This document shows positions 25,366-33,267 of a DNA stretch of 33,317 nt, piece after piece. The stretch is taken from contig CAYQQM010000052.1 in assembly GCA_964419605.1 (NCBI GenBank), positions 1 through 33,317 of the forward strand, read 5' to 3'. Origin of the DNA: JABFXX01 sp964419605. GTDB taxonomy: Bacteria > Myxococcota_A > Polyangia > Haliangiales > Haliangiaceae. Under the pieces are notes generated by a model, which was not told the origin of the DNA, did no database searches, and was given only the letters and a program-made list of their open reading frames with translations. A program made the position numbers and the translations under genes. Positions within the stretch are counted from its first letter, which is position 1, and every line of letters starts with the position of its first letter.

Positions 25366-26711
25366 ATCGTCCGGCTCTGCTGTGGGGTGCGATCGTTGTC
25401 CCGGTGTGGGTGGTATTGGCGTTGTGCGCCCATTGGGAGCCGATCGTTGGGGATGGATGGGGCCATTATCAATGGCATCGAGAATTTGCGCTGACATTGG
25501 CAAACGTCTGGACCTTTGCCCGCGAAACCTATCTCTACAATAACCCGCGCCTCGGCCAGGTGTGGACCTTATTGGTTTACACGCCGGGTCCGTTTCACGT
25601 CATTGTGACCCCGATCATTCAGTTGCTCCTGTTTTGGATCTTGACTGTGCTCGCGCTCGGGCGGCTCCCCCGGTTGTCCAGTTCTCGAGATGCTCTGACG
25701 TACGTCACTGTCACGGCCATGGTGATCATGGCCTTTCCGCAGATTGGGCTGATGTTGTTTTACCGCCCGTTCATGGGGAACTACCTAGTTGGATTCGTGC
25801 TGTGTGGCCTTCTGCTGATTCCCTATCGAATCCACGCCGAAACACCAACGGCTCGCCCGTGGTGGTGGACCATCGCCATGTTTCTGCTCGGAGGTTGTGC
25901 CGGTATAGCGAACGAGCATACTGGACCGGCCCTCGCAGCGATGATCGCCATTGCGATCGTCTGGTTTGTGCGCCGTGGCAAGGGTATTTCGCCGTGGATG
26001 ATCGCGGGTCTCGCGGGATTGATCGTAGGCGGACTGGCGCTCTACTACGCTCCTGGACAAGCGCTGCGTTACAATGGGCTGGCGAGTCGTTCGATGGTCG
26101 ATCGCATCGCAGATCGCACGCTCCAGCAAACCCTGCGCGTGGTGCTATCGTGGCTAACGTACACAAGATTCCTCGTCCCGTGGCTATTGCTTGGAGGCTG
26201 GGCCCGGTGGCTGGCGCGCCGCGATGCGATCGATCCCCTCGCGCCTACATCGCAAAGAGCCGCTGCATGGGGGGTGGTGGTCGGGGCATTCTTGATCGCC
26301 GTTACCCTGCTTGCATCGCCTAAGCAGGGCCCTAGGCTGTACTTCGCACCGATCGCTTTGATCTGCGCAGCACTCGCAGGTGCGGTGGTGCCGTGGATAC
26401 GACATTGCGCCACACACGCGGGCGCATGGCTACTCGGGGCGGCAGCACTCGGATATGCCGGGGTCTGCCTTCTGACGACGTATCACACTGTAGGTGGTGA
26501 ATTTGCAAACCGCCTCCACGCCATACAACACGGCGCGGCGCAGAGCGTGGTTTCGATTGTTCCATACAGCCTGAATCGACCGCGTTGGTTTGCTGGGGAG
26601 GATTTTGGCGCCGAATCGATACGCAATTCAGTCGCTTTTGGTCACGGGCTTGCCCGCATCGAACTCCAGCGACCCGCTGCAAAGACTGGCCGCGACCTCT
26701 CCGGGGAGTAA
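25362..26711 (+). CDS. Multi-spanning membrane protein, GT-C-like (DUF6056-like), paralogue 2
   Basis: This 449-residue polytopic protein is clearly paralogous to the preceding gene: D31-G-W, NPRLGQ (61-66), NEHTGP (184-189), APGQ..RYNGLA (from 230), SPKQGPRLYF. Near the end comes a segment like FAGEDFGAESIRNSVAFGHGL, matching SYGDDFRDSRKRDLVTTYLGL in the neighbour. It stops soon after that point, so it lacks the neighbour's C-terminal domain. The ATG at 25362 overlaps the previous stop (ATGA), which was preferred to an in-frame start at 25299 inside the previous gene. The same inferred role applies: membrane-embedded sugar transfer. Confidence 0.75.
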   Translation: MNRPALLWGAIVVPVWVVLALCAHWEPIVGDGWGHYQWHREFALTLANVWTFARETYLYNNPRLGQVWTLLVYTPGPFHVIVTPIIQLLLFWILTVLALGRLPRLSSSRDALTYVTVTAMVIMAFPQIGLMLFYRPFMGNYLVGFVLCGLLLIPYRIHAETPTARPWWWTIAMFLLGGCAGIANEHTGPALAAMIAIAIVWFVRRGKGISPWMIAGLAGLIVGGLALYYAPGQALRYNGLASRSMVDRIADRTLQQTLRVVLSWLTYTRFLVPWLLLGGWARWLARRDAIDPLAPTSQRAAAWGVVVGAFLIAVTLLASPKQGPRLYFAPIALICAALAGAVVPWIRHCATHAGAWLLGAAALGYAGVCLLTTYHTVGGEFANRLHAIQHGAAQSVVSIVPYSLNRPRWFAGEDFGAESIRNSVAFGHGLARIELQRPAAKTGRDLSGE

Positions 26712-26713
26712 CT

Positions 26714-27445
26714 ATGGTACGACGTTGCTCGATGAGAATTAGCGACCTGAAAGTGAAGATTTTTGCAGATGGCGCCGATGTCAAGGGCATGGTCGAGATG
26801 TATCGCCAGCCATTCATCAAAGGCTTCACGACCAATCCCACGCTGATGCGCAAGGCTGGAGTGAAGGACTATCGAGCCTTCGCCAAGGAAGTGTTGGCCG
26901 CGATTCCCGATCGTCCGATCTCATTCGAAGTGTTTTCCGATGAGTTTGAAGAGATGGAGCGCCAAGCCAAGGAAATTGCCAGTTGGGGCAACAACGTCAA
27001 CGTGAAGATTCCTGTGACGAATACGCGAGGCGAGCCGGCCTACAAGCTGATTCGCGCTCTAGCCTCGGCCGGCATTTCGCTAAATGTCACCGCGATATTC
27101 ACGCTGGAACAGGTACGAGACGTCGTGGCGCATCTCGATCCAAAAACGCCTGCCTTGGTCTCCGTGTTTGCAGGGCGAATCGCAGATACGGGTCGCGATC
27201 CGGTTCCCCTGATGGCCGCCGCGCATGCCCTCGTTCATACGCATCCTCGCGCGGAGCTGATTTGGGCAAGTCCACGCGAGCTTTTGAACGTGTTTCACGC
27301 GGAATCCGTGGGCTGCGACATCATTACCGTGACCAACGATGTACTCGCGAAACTGACCAACGTTGGCAAGGACCTCACGCAGTTCTCGCTCGAAACGGTG
27401 CAGATGTTTCACAGCGACGCACAAAAAGCGGGTTTCCAGCTTTAG
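26714..27445 (+). CDS. Small transaldolase / fructose-6-phosphate aldolase-like protein
   Basis: This 243-residue class I aldolase barrel of the TalC/transaldolase superfamily shows KIFADGAD (15-22), KGFTTNPTLMRKAG (36-49), the Schiff-base Lys in NVKIPVT (K98), SLNVTAIFTLEQV, SVFAGRIADTGRDP (150-163), ELIWASPRELLN and GCDIITVT. The family cleaves or transfers three-carbon units between sugar phosphates; the natural substrate of this subgroup is not clear. Close relatives often lie in surface-polysaccharide clusters. The ATG at 26714 has GGGGAG upstream and lies 2 bases after the preceding stop. The ATG at 26732 is an alternative that begins exactly at the family start. Confidence 0.88.
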   Translation: MVRRCSMRISDLKVKIFADGADVKGMVEMYRQPFIKGFTTNPTLMRKAGVKDYRAFAKEVLAAIPDRPISFEVFSDEFEEMERQAKEIASWGNNVNVKIPVTNTRGEPAYKLIRALASAGISLNVTAIFTLEQVRDVVAHLDPKTPALVSVFAGRIADTGRDPVPLMAAAHALVHTHPRAELIWASPRELLNVFHAESVGCDIITVTNDVLAKLTNVGKDLTQFSLETVQMFHSDAQKAGFQL

Positions 27446-27514
27446 CTCTGCGCCCCACGCAAAATCTGACCGCGGGCCCATTTATGTAGCGCCACCTGTG
27501 TACCATCTCGGAAC

Positions 27515-28357
27515 ATGCTGCCGGCGCTTTCCCGTAGTCGGGCTACTGAACTCGTCGAGCCGCATTGGAGGGTGCTCTACAATTTTGTGTTCCGCCTCAC
27601 GCTCGATCGCGATCGGACCGAGCGTTATCTCATCGACATTTTCGAGACCGCTGCTGTGCGACGCGATGAAGCCGGGACTAGCATCGGCTCTCATTCCACC
27701 GGCAACGATGCCCCTCGGCAAGCACCGCCAGGAGTCCTGGCATGGCTGGTGAAAATCGCAAATCAGATCCTCGAAGAGCGCCTCCCGCGCCAACCAGAAG
27801 TGAATTTCGACATCCTGGACGACACCTTGCGCAACGAGGCGACTCGCACGGATGTTGTGCGCTCGCTCACCGACCCCCAACGAGACCTTTTGTTGTGGGA
27901 ACTAAAGCAGGGGTGCATGACAGCGGTTCTCAATTGCTTGCCCACGGGGGAGCGGGCAGCATTTGTGGCGTGCCACGTGATCAAGATGCCAGACGAACAG
28001 GCGGCGTACAGCCTTGGCATCAGCGAAAGTGCGTACAAAGTCCGGTTGTCGAGGGCGCGTAAGAAGATTGGAGACTATCTCGCACCCCGGTGCGAACACG
28101 TCGATCCGATGAACCCGTGCCGATGCCCTGCGCGCGTGGGAACCGCATTGCACAAGGGCTTTATTCGGTCCGTCGGTCCGGTTGGCGGCGAAATTTCTTT
28201 GCGCAAGCCCAATCCGTACGGGCGGTACGGCACGGGACCCGGCAACGACGATGCTCCAATGCGGGACATTGCGGCGATCTACCGCAGCCTCCCGGAGCCC
28301 GATCCACCTCCTGAGCTCGGGGCGCGGTTGGTCGACAAACTCGTAGGCCAGTCCTAG
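27515..28357 (+). CDS. ECF-type sigma-factor-like protein with Cys motif and C-terminal extension
   Basis: This 280-residue protein has a recognisable region 4 (LPTGERAAFVACHVIKMPDEQAAYSLGISESAYKVRLSRARKKI, about 142-185). Region 2 (LYNFVFRLTLDRDRTERYLIDIFETA, about 21-46) is weak and lacks the usual acidic DLVQE-type core. About 90 residues separate the two. After region 4 comes C193-x-H195 followed by C202-x-C204, which could bind a metal, and then about 75 residues that probably do not belong to the sigma core. No anti-sigma gene is next to it. It starts 69 bases after the transaldolase. Control by the extension or a metal is inference. Confidence 0.75.
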   Translation: MLPALSRSRATELVEPHWRVLYNFVFRLTLDRDRTERYLIDIFETAAVRRDEAGTSIGSHSTGNDAPRQAPPGVLAWLVKIANQILEERLPRQPEVNFDILDDTLRNEATRTDVVRSLTDPQRDLLLWELKQGCMTAVLNCLPTGERAAFVACHVIKMPDEQAAYSLGISESAYKVRLSRARKKIGDYLAPRCEHVDPMNPCRCPARVGTALHKGFIRSVGPVGGEISLRKPNPYGRYGTGPGNDDAPMRDIAAIYRSLPEPDPPPELGARLVDKLVGQS

Positions 28358-28391
28358 GCCGTCCTCGGGTGGCTGTACTAAGGTGCGCCCC

Positions 28392-30023
28392 ATGCGTCCA
28401 CACCCCCAGCATGCAGCTCCCCGAGGTCCCGTTGTGCTCGTCGTCATGGATGGCATCGGACGCGGTGCACGAGATGAAGCCGACGCCGTTGCGATTGCGT
28501 CTACGCCAACGCTTGATCGGCTGTGGGTGCCCGGCGTGCGCGCCGAGCTGCGCGCCCACGGCAAAGCCGTCGGGCTTCCGAGCGACGATGACATGGGAAA
28601 TAGCGAGGTGGGTCACAACGCGCTAGGCGCCGGCAAAGTATATGCGCAAGGCGCCATGCTCGTTGGGCGAGCCATTGCGTCGGGCGCATTGTTCGAGGGC
28701 CAAGCGTGGAAAGGGGTGATTGAACGAGGCGCTCGAGGCGGTGCGGTGCATTTTCTTGGGCTGTGCTCCGATGGCAATGTTCATTCGCACCTCGACCACC
28801 TCGAGGCGATGCTGGCCGCGGCCGCGCGCGCCGGGTGCAAGCGGCTCTACGTTCATGCGTTGCTCGACGGACGCGATGTGCCACCGACATCGGCGCTCGA
28901 ATATGTCGATCGCATGGAGCGCTACCTGGCGACGCTGCGCGACAGTGGCCTCGATGCCCGGATTGTCAGCGGCGGTGGCCGCATGGTCATTACGATGGAT
29001 CGCTACGAAGCCGACTGGGCCATGGTCGAGCGCGGCTGGCACACGCATGTGCTCGCAGATGCGCGGTCTTTTGCGTCGGTGACGGAAGCCGTGAATGCGT
29101 TGCGGGCCGAGACGCCAGGCATCACCGACCAGGACCTCCCGCCGTTCATCGTGTCGCCCCCGGCGCCGATGCAAGACGGCGACGCCTGCGTCATGTTCAA
29201 CTTTCGCGGCGACCGCGCGATCGAAATTTCGCGAGCCTTCGACGACGCCACACTCGACAAGTTCGACCGGGTGCGGCGCCCCAACGTGTTCTACACCGGC
29301 ATGATGGAATACGACGGCGACCTTCACATTCCGGCGAACTATCTGGTATCGCCACCGGAGATCGAACGCCCCATGGGGGAGATCCTCGCCGGCGCGCACA
29401 TTTCGCAGCTCGCCATCTCCGAAACCCAGAAGTATGGCCACGTGACCTACTTTTGGAACGGTAACCGCAGCGGCATGTTCGACAGCGGTACCGAGACCTA
29501 CATCGAGATCGCTTCGGATCGGGTACCATTCGACCAGCGGCCATGGATGAAGGCCGCGGAAATCACCGACCGCCTCATCGCCGAGCTGCGCAGCGGCAAA
29601 CATCGGTTTGCCCGGGTGAACTACGCCAATGGCGACATGGTCGGCCACACCGGTTCGTTCGATGCCACGGTGGTCGCTGTGGAGACCGTTGACCTACAGC
29701 TGGCGAGGCTCCTCAAGGTTGTCGAAGAACTTCAAGGAATTCTAGTGGTTACGGCAGATCATGGCAACGCGGATGAAATGTTCCAGCGCGACAAGAAGGG
29801 CAAGGTCATGCGCGGCGCCGATGGCCAGCCGGTGGCAAAGACCAGCCACACCCTGTCGCCTGTGCCATTCTTGATCCACGATCCAATGCGTGGCGACCGC
29901 TATGAAATCGATCCGGAGCGAGCGAAAGCGGCTGGAATCGCAAGCGTCGCTTCGACGGTCATCGAGCTGCTCGGATTTGTACCCCCAGACGACCTCCAGG
30001 CCTCCTTGCTGAGGTTTCGATGA
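28392..30023 (+). CDS. gpmI: 2,3-bisphosphoglycerate-independent phosphoglycerate mutase
   Basis: GpmI interconverts 3- and 2-phosphoglycerate in glycolysis using Mn ions and a phosphoserine intermediate. The product is 543 residues long from the ATG at 28392. The N-terminal metal Asp is in VVMDGIG (D20), and the catalytic Ser is S71 in DDDMGNSEVGHN. HLDHLEAML, the HALLDGRDVPPTSALEY segment, GGRMVITMDRY, NFRGDRAIEISRA, KYGHVTYFWNG, NYANGDMVGHTG and TADHGNADEM follow in family order. AAGGTG (28380-28385) is a good ribosome binding site for this ATG. A GTG at 28383 is part of that site and was not chosen. The stop overlaps the tlpA-like start. Confidence 0.93.
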   Translation: MRPHPQHAAPRGPVVLVVMDGIGRGARDEADAVAIASTPTLDRLWVPGVRAELRAHGKAVGLPSDDDMGNSEVGHNALGAGKVYAQGAMLVGRAIASGALFEGQAWKGVIERGARGGAVHFLGLCSDGNVHSHLDHLEAMLAAAARAGCKRLYVHALLDGRDVPPTSALEYVDRMERYLATLRDSGLDARIVSGGGRMVITMDRYEADWAMVERGWHTHVLADARSFASVTEAVNALRAETPGITDQDLPPFIVSPPAPMQDGDACVMFNFRGDRAIEISRAFDDATLDKFDRVRRPNVFYTGMMEYDGDLHIPANYLVSPPEIERPMGEILAGAHISQLAISETQKYGHVTYFWNGNRSGMFDSGTETYIEIASDRVPFDQRPWMKAAEITDRLIAELRSGKHRFARVNYANGDMVGHTGSFDATVVAVETVDLQLARLLKVVEELQGILVVTADHGNADEMFQRDKKGKVMRGADGQPVAKTSHTLSPVPFLIHDPMRGDRYEIDPERAKAAGIASVASTVIELLGFVPPDDLQASLLRFR

Positions 30024-30580
30024 GCACCAAGACCCTTATCGGCATCCTGCTCGCCGGTACGATCGGCATGATCGTGTTCTTGTTCGTTCAGCTCAGCGGC
30101 AGGCCGCACAAGATTTCTGTCGGCGCAAAAACCGCTGCGGCATGCGATCGCCGCTCGGCGGACTCGTGCTTACCGGACGTGAAATACGTCGATACGACCG
30201 GCAAGACCTATTCAGCCGAAGGCTTGCTCGGCAAGGTGGTGGTCGTGAACTTCTGGGCAACGTGGTGTAACCCGTGCCAGAAAGAAATCCCGGACCTGTC
30301 CAAGCTCTACGACAAGTACAAAGCCAACAATGTGCTCATCCTCGGTATCCTCACCGATGATCCGCCTGACTCAACGTTGCTCAATTTCCAATCGGATTAC
30401 GAGATGACCTATCCCGTGGTGCGCAGCAATTCCGACATCATTACCGCATTCAATTACCCGCAAGCTCTGCCAACGACCTTCATATTCGACAAATCCGGCC
30501 GCCGCGCTGGTAGCCCGATCGTCGGCAGCATTCGCTTCGACGCGTTATCTGCGCAGATCGCCGAGCTGGTTGCACAGTAG
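30020..30580 (+). CDS. Membrane-anchored thioredoxin-like protein (TlpA/ResA type)
   Basis: This 186-residue protein has an N-terminal membrane anchor (about 6-27) and a thioredoxin-fold domain outside the cytoplasm. The active site is W82-C-N-P-C86, with the fold's VVVVNFWATW strand before it and a probable cis-Pro at P151 in ALPTTFIFD. Two extra Cys (42 and 50) sit between anchor and domain and could form another disulphide. Family members reduce or form disulphides, often for cytochrome c maturation; no such genes are near. The ATG overlaps the gpmI stop (ATGA), so it is co-translated with a cytoplasmic enzyme of unrelated function. Confidence 0.88.
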   Translation: MSTKTLIGILLAGTIGMIVFLFVQLSGRPHKISVGAKTAAACDRRSADSCLPDVKYVDTTGKTYSAEGLLGKVVVVNFWATWCNPCQKEIPDLSKLYDKYKANNVLILGILTDDPPDSTLLNFQSDYEMTYPVVRSNSDIITAFNYPQALPTTFIFDKSGRRAGSPIVGSIRFDALSAQIAELVAQ

Positions 30581-30611
30581 CCAAGGAACCGGTGATTTCT
30601 CCGGTAACGTA

Positions 30612-30630
30612 AAGGGCCCTACGGGACCTT
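30612..30630. terminator. Weak hairpin between convergent genes
   Basis: AAGGGCCC, loop TAC, GGGACCTT forms an 8-base stem with one G-A mismatch. It lies at the convergent ends of the tlpA-like and histidine phosphatase genes and covers the latter's stop. There is no T-run. A smaller ACCGG/CCGGT stem lies at 30588-30605. Either could stop transcription, but support is slight. Confidence 0.22.
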
Positions 30631-31545
30631 TCGAGCGCGCGCCACCTCCTCGCGGTGACGATAAATATCGTCCCACGAGATCGACATGAACCCACCTGTT
30701 TCGAGCTTTTTCTGCTCTGCTCCCAGCAAGTACTCCAGCATCAAATCAGAAGGTGTCCCGTGGGTAATGACAACGACGTTAGAATTCTTGTCACATTCGC
30801 GTAAGATCTGCTCGAGAAATTGAGTCACTCTCGCTTCAACATCTGTCTTGTTTTCGCCCCCGTACTCCCGGCCGTCCTTGTGATTGTTCTTGCCGTGTAA
30901 TTTGTCGAAAAGCCCTTGTTCAGGCTTGCCGTCATATTTCCCCTTATCGATATCTACAATACTAGAATTCAGACGAATCTTGTCCTCTGATATGTGAAGC
31001 TCTTCACGCCAGACATCAGCGGTCTGCTGAGCTCGCGGCAACGTCGACACGTAAACAGCTCGAATATTGGCGTCGGAGAGCCCCTGTTCAGCGAGCAGAT
31101 TTGTCGTCGTTAGAACTTGTGCAATGCCTTTTTCCGTAAGATTGGATTCTACATACCCTTCATTTTTTGGACTTGAGTTGTATGCATTCGCTATATTGTG
31201 TTCGCTTTGGCCATGTCGCACGATAATAATGCCGGGCTTGAGCCGAGCTGGCGCGCCATGTTGCGTAGCCGACTGGACCTCTCCCTTCGGAGGACTGTCG
31301 TATCCCAATCCAGCCCTCGAATTTCGATACCAACCGGGGGCGATTTGCAGAAGCTTCTCCTCGCGGCCGGGCGTTAGACTTGGATATGCCCGTCCTCCTA
31401 GTAGCAGCCACTGTAGGCCCTTTTTTTCTACCGGAAAGCACCCAGTATCCGATTGGGCCGAGCCTTCAACCGTTTTGGTTTGGATGGGCTCTGGGGGCTT
31501 GACCTGCGGGCCGCCTGGTTCACTCATGATGGTGAACATGGCCAA
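30619..31545 (-). CDS. Histidine phosphatase family protein with long N-terminal extension
   Basis: Residues about 105-290 form a histidine phosphatase domain: IIIVRHGQSEHN with the phospho-acceptor H111, STLPRAQQTAD with a substrate Arg, an acidic DIDKGKYDG loop, and VITHGTPS with the second His (262). All catalytic elements are present. The first 100 residues are Pro- and Gly-rich at the start, then contain a segment (KKGLQWLLLGGRAYPSLTPG) I cannot assign. The gene is more AT-rich and richer in Lys/Asn codons than its neighbours, which suggests recent acquisition. The longest frame starts at a TTG (31545); ATGs at 31539 and 31527 are alternatives and none has a strong ribosome binding site. 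The substrate is unknown. Confidence 0.75.
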   Translation of the reverse strand: MAMFTIMSEPGGPQVKPPEPIQTKTVEGSAQSDTGCFPVEKKGLQWLLLGGRAYPSLTPGREEKLLQIAPGWYRNSRAGLGYDSPPKGEVQSATQHGAPARLKPGIIIVRHGQSEHNIANAYNSSPKNEGYVESNLTEKGIAQVLTTTNLLAEQGLSDANIRAVYVSTLPRAQQTADVWREELHISEDKIRLNSSIVDIDKGKYDGKPEQGLFDKLHGKNNHKDGREYGGENKTDVEARVTQFLEQILRECDKNSNVVVITHGTPSDLMLEYLLGAEQKKLETGGFMSISWDDIYRHREEVARARKVP

Positions 31546-31706
31546 TTGTTCCGCTTAAGGCAACAACAATCTCCTAAGCACAAATACTTAAAATGGCTAA
31601 CAAATTAAAAGCGCGAGGCTCGCGGAGTAAGCGCTACTGGCGAGACTGGCGGTAACGCGACGGAGCATAACGATGCGATCGGCGACGAACCCTTGCGACC
31701 CTTGGA

Positions 31707-31742
31707 AGTCCCCGACGAGGGGCAAGTCCCTGACGAGGGATG
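31707..31742. repeat. Two tandem 18-base units, each able to fold
   Basis: Unit 1 (31707-31724) and unit 2 (31725-31742) match at 14 of 18 bases around the core AGTCCC.GACGAGGG. Unit 1 can pair CCCC with GGGG and unit 2 TCCCT with AGGGA, giving two small hairpins. They lie in the 239-base gap (31546-31784) between the lipoprotein and the histidine phosphatase. The gap holds no supported gene, and its left third is AT-rich. The hairpins could act in termination after the lipoprotein or be a repeat element. Confidence 0.45.
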
Positions 31743-31784
31743 GAGTCGGCGGCCCGAACCGAGCAAAATCACTGCGGGGAGGTA

Positions 31785-32243
31785 CTAGTAGCCCGGCGGT
31801 GGTGGCGCGTTGTTCGGCCCGGGTGGCGCCGGAGGTGGCTGAGTTCCTGGAGCGGGCGCTCCTGGTGCTGGACCTGTAGGCGCGGGACCTGCCGCACCGT
31901 TGCACTGGTAATGGACTCTCCAGGCGGTGGCTGTGCGGGTGCTCACTTGGCCCGTTGTCGTTTGTTCGCTTCCGCCCCTGCGACCGCTGCGCGATCGGTA
32001 ATCCTGCGACGACGAATCTTCACGCGCAAACGTGTCGGTTCCGATCGCTTCTTCGCCTTCCTGGACGATCGTGAAGTTGTTCGGACCGCAATGGGCCGAC
32101 ATCTCCGCGCCAGCCCGCTCCATCGCTTTTCCGCGATCACCGGACAGCTCAATCACGCCACCGCTTTGGTTGCGGCTAATCACGCGGGCACTGCCACAGG
32201 CGGCGAGTGCTAAAACCAATCCGAGACTGACGTTTCGAAGCAT
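31785..32243 (-). CDS. Lipoprotein with Pro/Ala/Gly-rich C-terminal tail
   Basis: This 152-residue protein has a textbook lipoprotein signal: MLRN, a hydrophobic run, and LAAC with Cys at 16. A small domain follows (about 20-68: ISRNQSGGVIELSGDRGKAM... AHCGPNNFTIVQEGEEA), then a Ser/Arg/Thr-rich stretch, a short TAWRVHYQCNG segment, and a tail of about 35 residues made mostly of Pro, Ala and Gly. Two mature Cys may form a disulphide. The role is unknown; the tail suggests a periplasmic spacer or cell-wall contact. The ATG at 32243 has AAGGAA upstream and begins the signal peptide. The frame opens earlier at 32264 but without benefit. Confidence 0.75.
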   Translation of the reverse strand: MLRNVSLGLVLALAACGSARVISRNQSGGVIELSGDRGKAMERAGAEMSAHCGPNNFTIVQEGEEAIGTDTFAREDSSSQDYRSRSGRRGGSEQTTTGQVSTRTATAWRVHYQCNGAAGPAPTGPAPGAPAPGTQPPPAPPGPNNAPPPPGY

Positions 32244-32264
32244 AGCGTTCCTTTTGCTGGTCAC

Positions 32265-32291
32265 CGTCTAGTTGTGTTCCGACGTCGTCAA
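32265..32291 (-). promoter_or_regulatory. Weak promoter candidate for the lipoprotein
   Basis: On the - strand, TTGACG (32286-32291) is followed after 15 bases by TAGACG (32265-32270). The boxes resemble those at 17215-17243, but the spacing is 2 bases short of optimal. It lies just upstream of the lipoprotein, in the 118-base divergent gap shared with the rRNA methyltransferase. Confidence 0.28.
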
Positions 32292-32361
32292 CCCTAATCC
32301 ATTTCGCATCCGGCGGGCAATGCTTTAGATTCCGTGAAAGACTCCACACGGGGACCCCACG

Positions 32362-33267
32362 GTGACAACACTAGATTCTCGCGGTGAGATGTTCGCAAAC
32401 CGCCTGGCCAAAAACGCGCGTCACCTCGGCAAGTGGGCCAAGCGAAGCGCGGTCACTTGTTACCGCGTATATGACCGCGACATTCCGGAACTGCCCGTTA
32501 CGGTGGACTCGTATGCTGGAGCGTTGGTCGTCAATGACTACCGGATCGACTCCGCCGATGAGGCGTGGCTCGACGATCTGGCGGCAATCGCCCAACACAC
32601 ACTGAGCGCCTCAGAAGTGCACGTCAAACACCGCAAGCGGCTCACTGAGCGTCAGTCCGGCCACCAATACGAGCGCTTGGCCAAGGCCGGGGAAACGCGC
32701 GTCGTCGTTGAGGCAGGACATCGCTTCGAAGTCAATTTGACCGACTACATCGACACCGGGCTATTTCTCGACCATCGCGAAACTCGGGCCCGCGTCGCGA
32801 GCGAACCCGCCCAGACCATGCTGAATCTGTTCGCGTATACCGGATCGTTCTCGGTCTATGCGGCGGCCGCGGGAATGCGCACGACCAGCGTCGACTTATC
32901 CGCGACGTATTGCGACTGGGCGCGTCGGAATCTGGAACTCAATCGACTCGATGGCGAAATCGTCCAGACCGAAGTTCGCGAATTTCTCGCCGCTGCCCGC
33001 CGCAGCGGTCGCCGCTGGGACCTTGCCGTCGTCGACCCACCCACGTTCTCAAACTCCAAACGCATGGACTACACCTTCGATTTGCAGCGCGACCACCTCG
33101 CATTGCTGAGCGACGTTGCGGCCGTTACCTCCACGGCGATCTGGTTTTCGACCAACCGCAAGCGATTCAAATTCGAATATTCCGGCAACGTAACCGACGA
33201 GACCTATGCAACCACGCCGCCCGACTTTCGCGGCCGGCCTCACCGAGCGTACCGGATCGCGCTCTAG
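32362..33267 (+). CDS. RlmK-like 23S rRNA methyltransferase (class I, SAM-dependent)
   Basis: This 301-residue protein resembles the C-terminal (RlmK, m7G2069) half of E. coli RlmKL. The opening MFANRLAKNARHLGKWAKR (10-28) and YRVYDRDIPELPVTVD (34-49) are hallmarks of that half. TGLFLDHRETRA (132-143), the SAM motif NLFAYTGSFSVYAA (155-168), the acidic VDLS (177-180) and the catalytic-loop DPPTFSNSKR (225-234) follow. The THUMP and RlmL parts are absent, so it is a stand-alone RlmK. An exact modification site is inferred from homology only. The GTG at 32362 lies about 8 bases after GGGGA; an ATG at 32389 is the alternative. Confidence 0.87.
   Translation: MTTLDSRGEMFANRLAKNARHLGKWAKRSAVTCYRVYDRDIPELPVTVDSYAGALVVNDYRIDSADEAWLDDLAAIAQHTLSASEVHVKHRKRLTERQSGHQYERLAKAGETRVVVEAGHRFEVNLTDYIDTGLFLDHRETRARVASEPAQTMLNLFAYTGSFSVYAAAAGMRTTSVDLSATYCDWARRNLELNRLDGEIVQTEVREFLAAARRSGRRWDLAVVDPPTFSNSKRMDYTFDLQRDHLALLSDVAAVTSTAIWFSTNRKRFKFEYSGNVTDETYATTPPDFRGRPHRAYRIAL

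Noticed and set aside
28623..29648. Long - strand frame (341 codons) opposite gpmI
   Set aside because: It is antisense to an intact gpmI with all its motifs and has no independent support.
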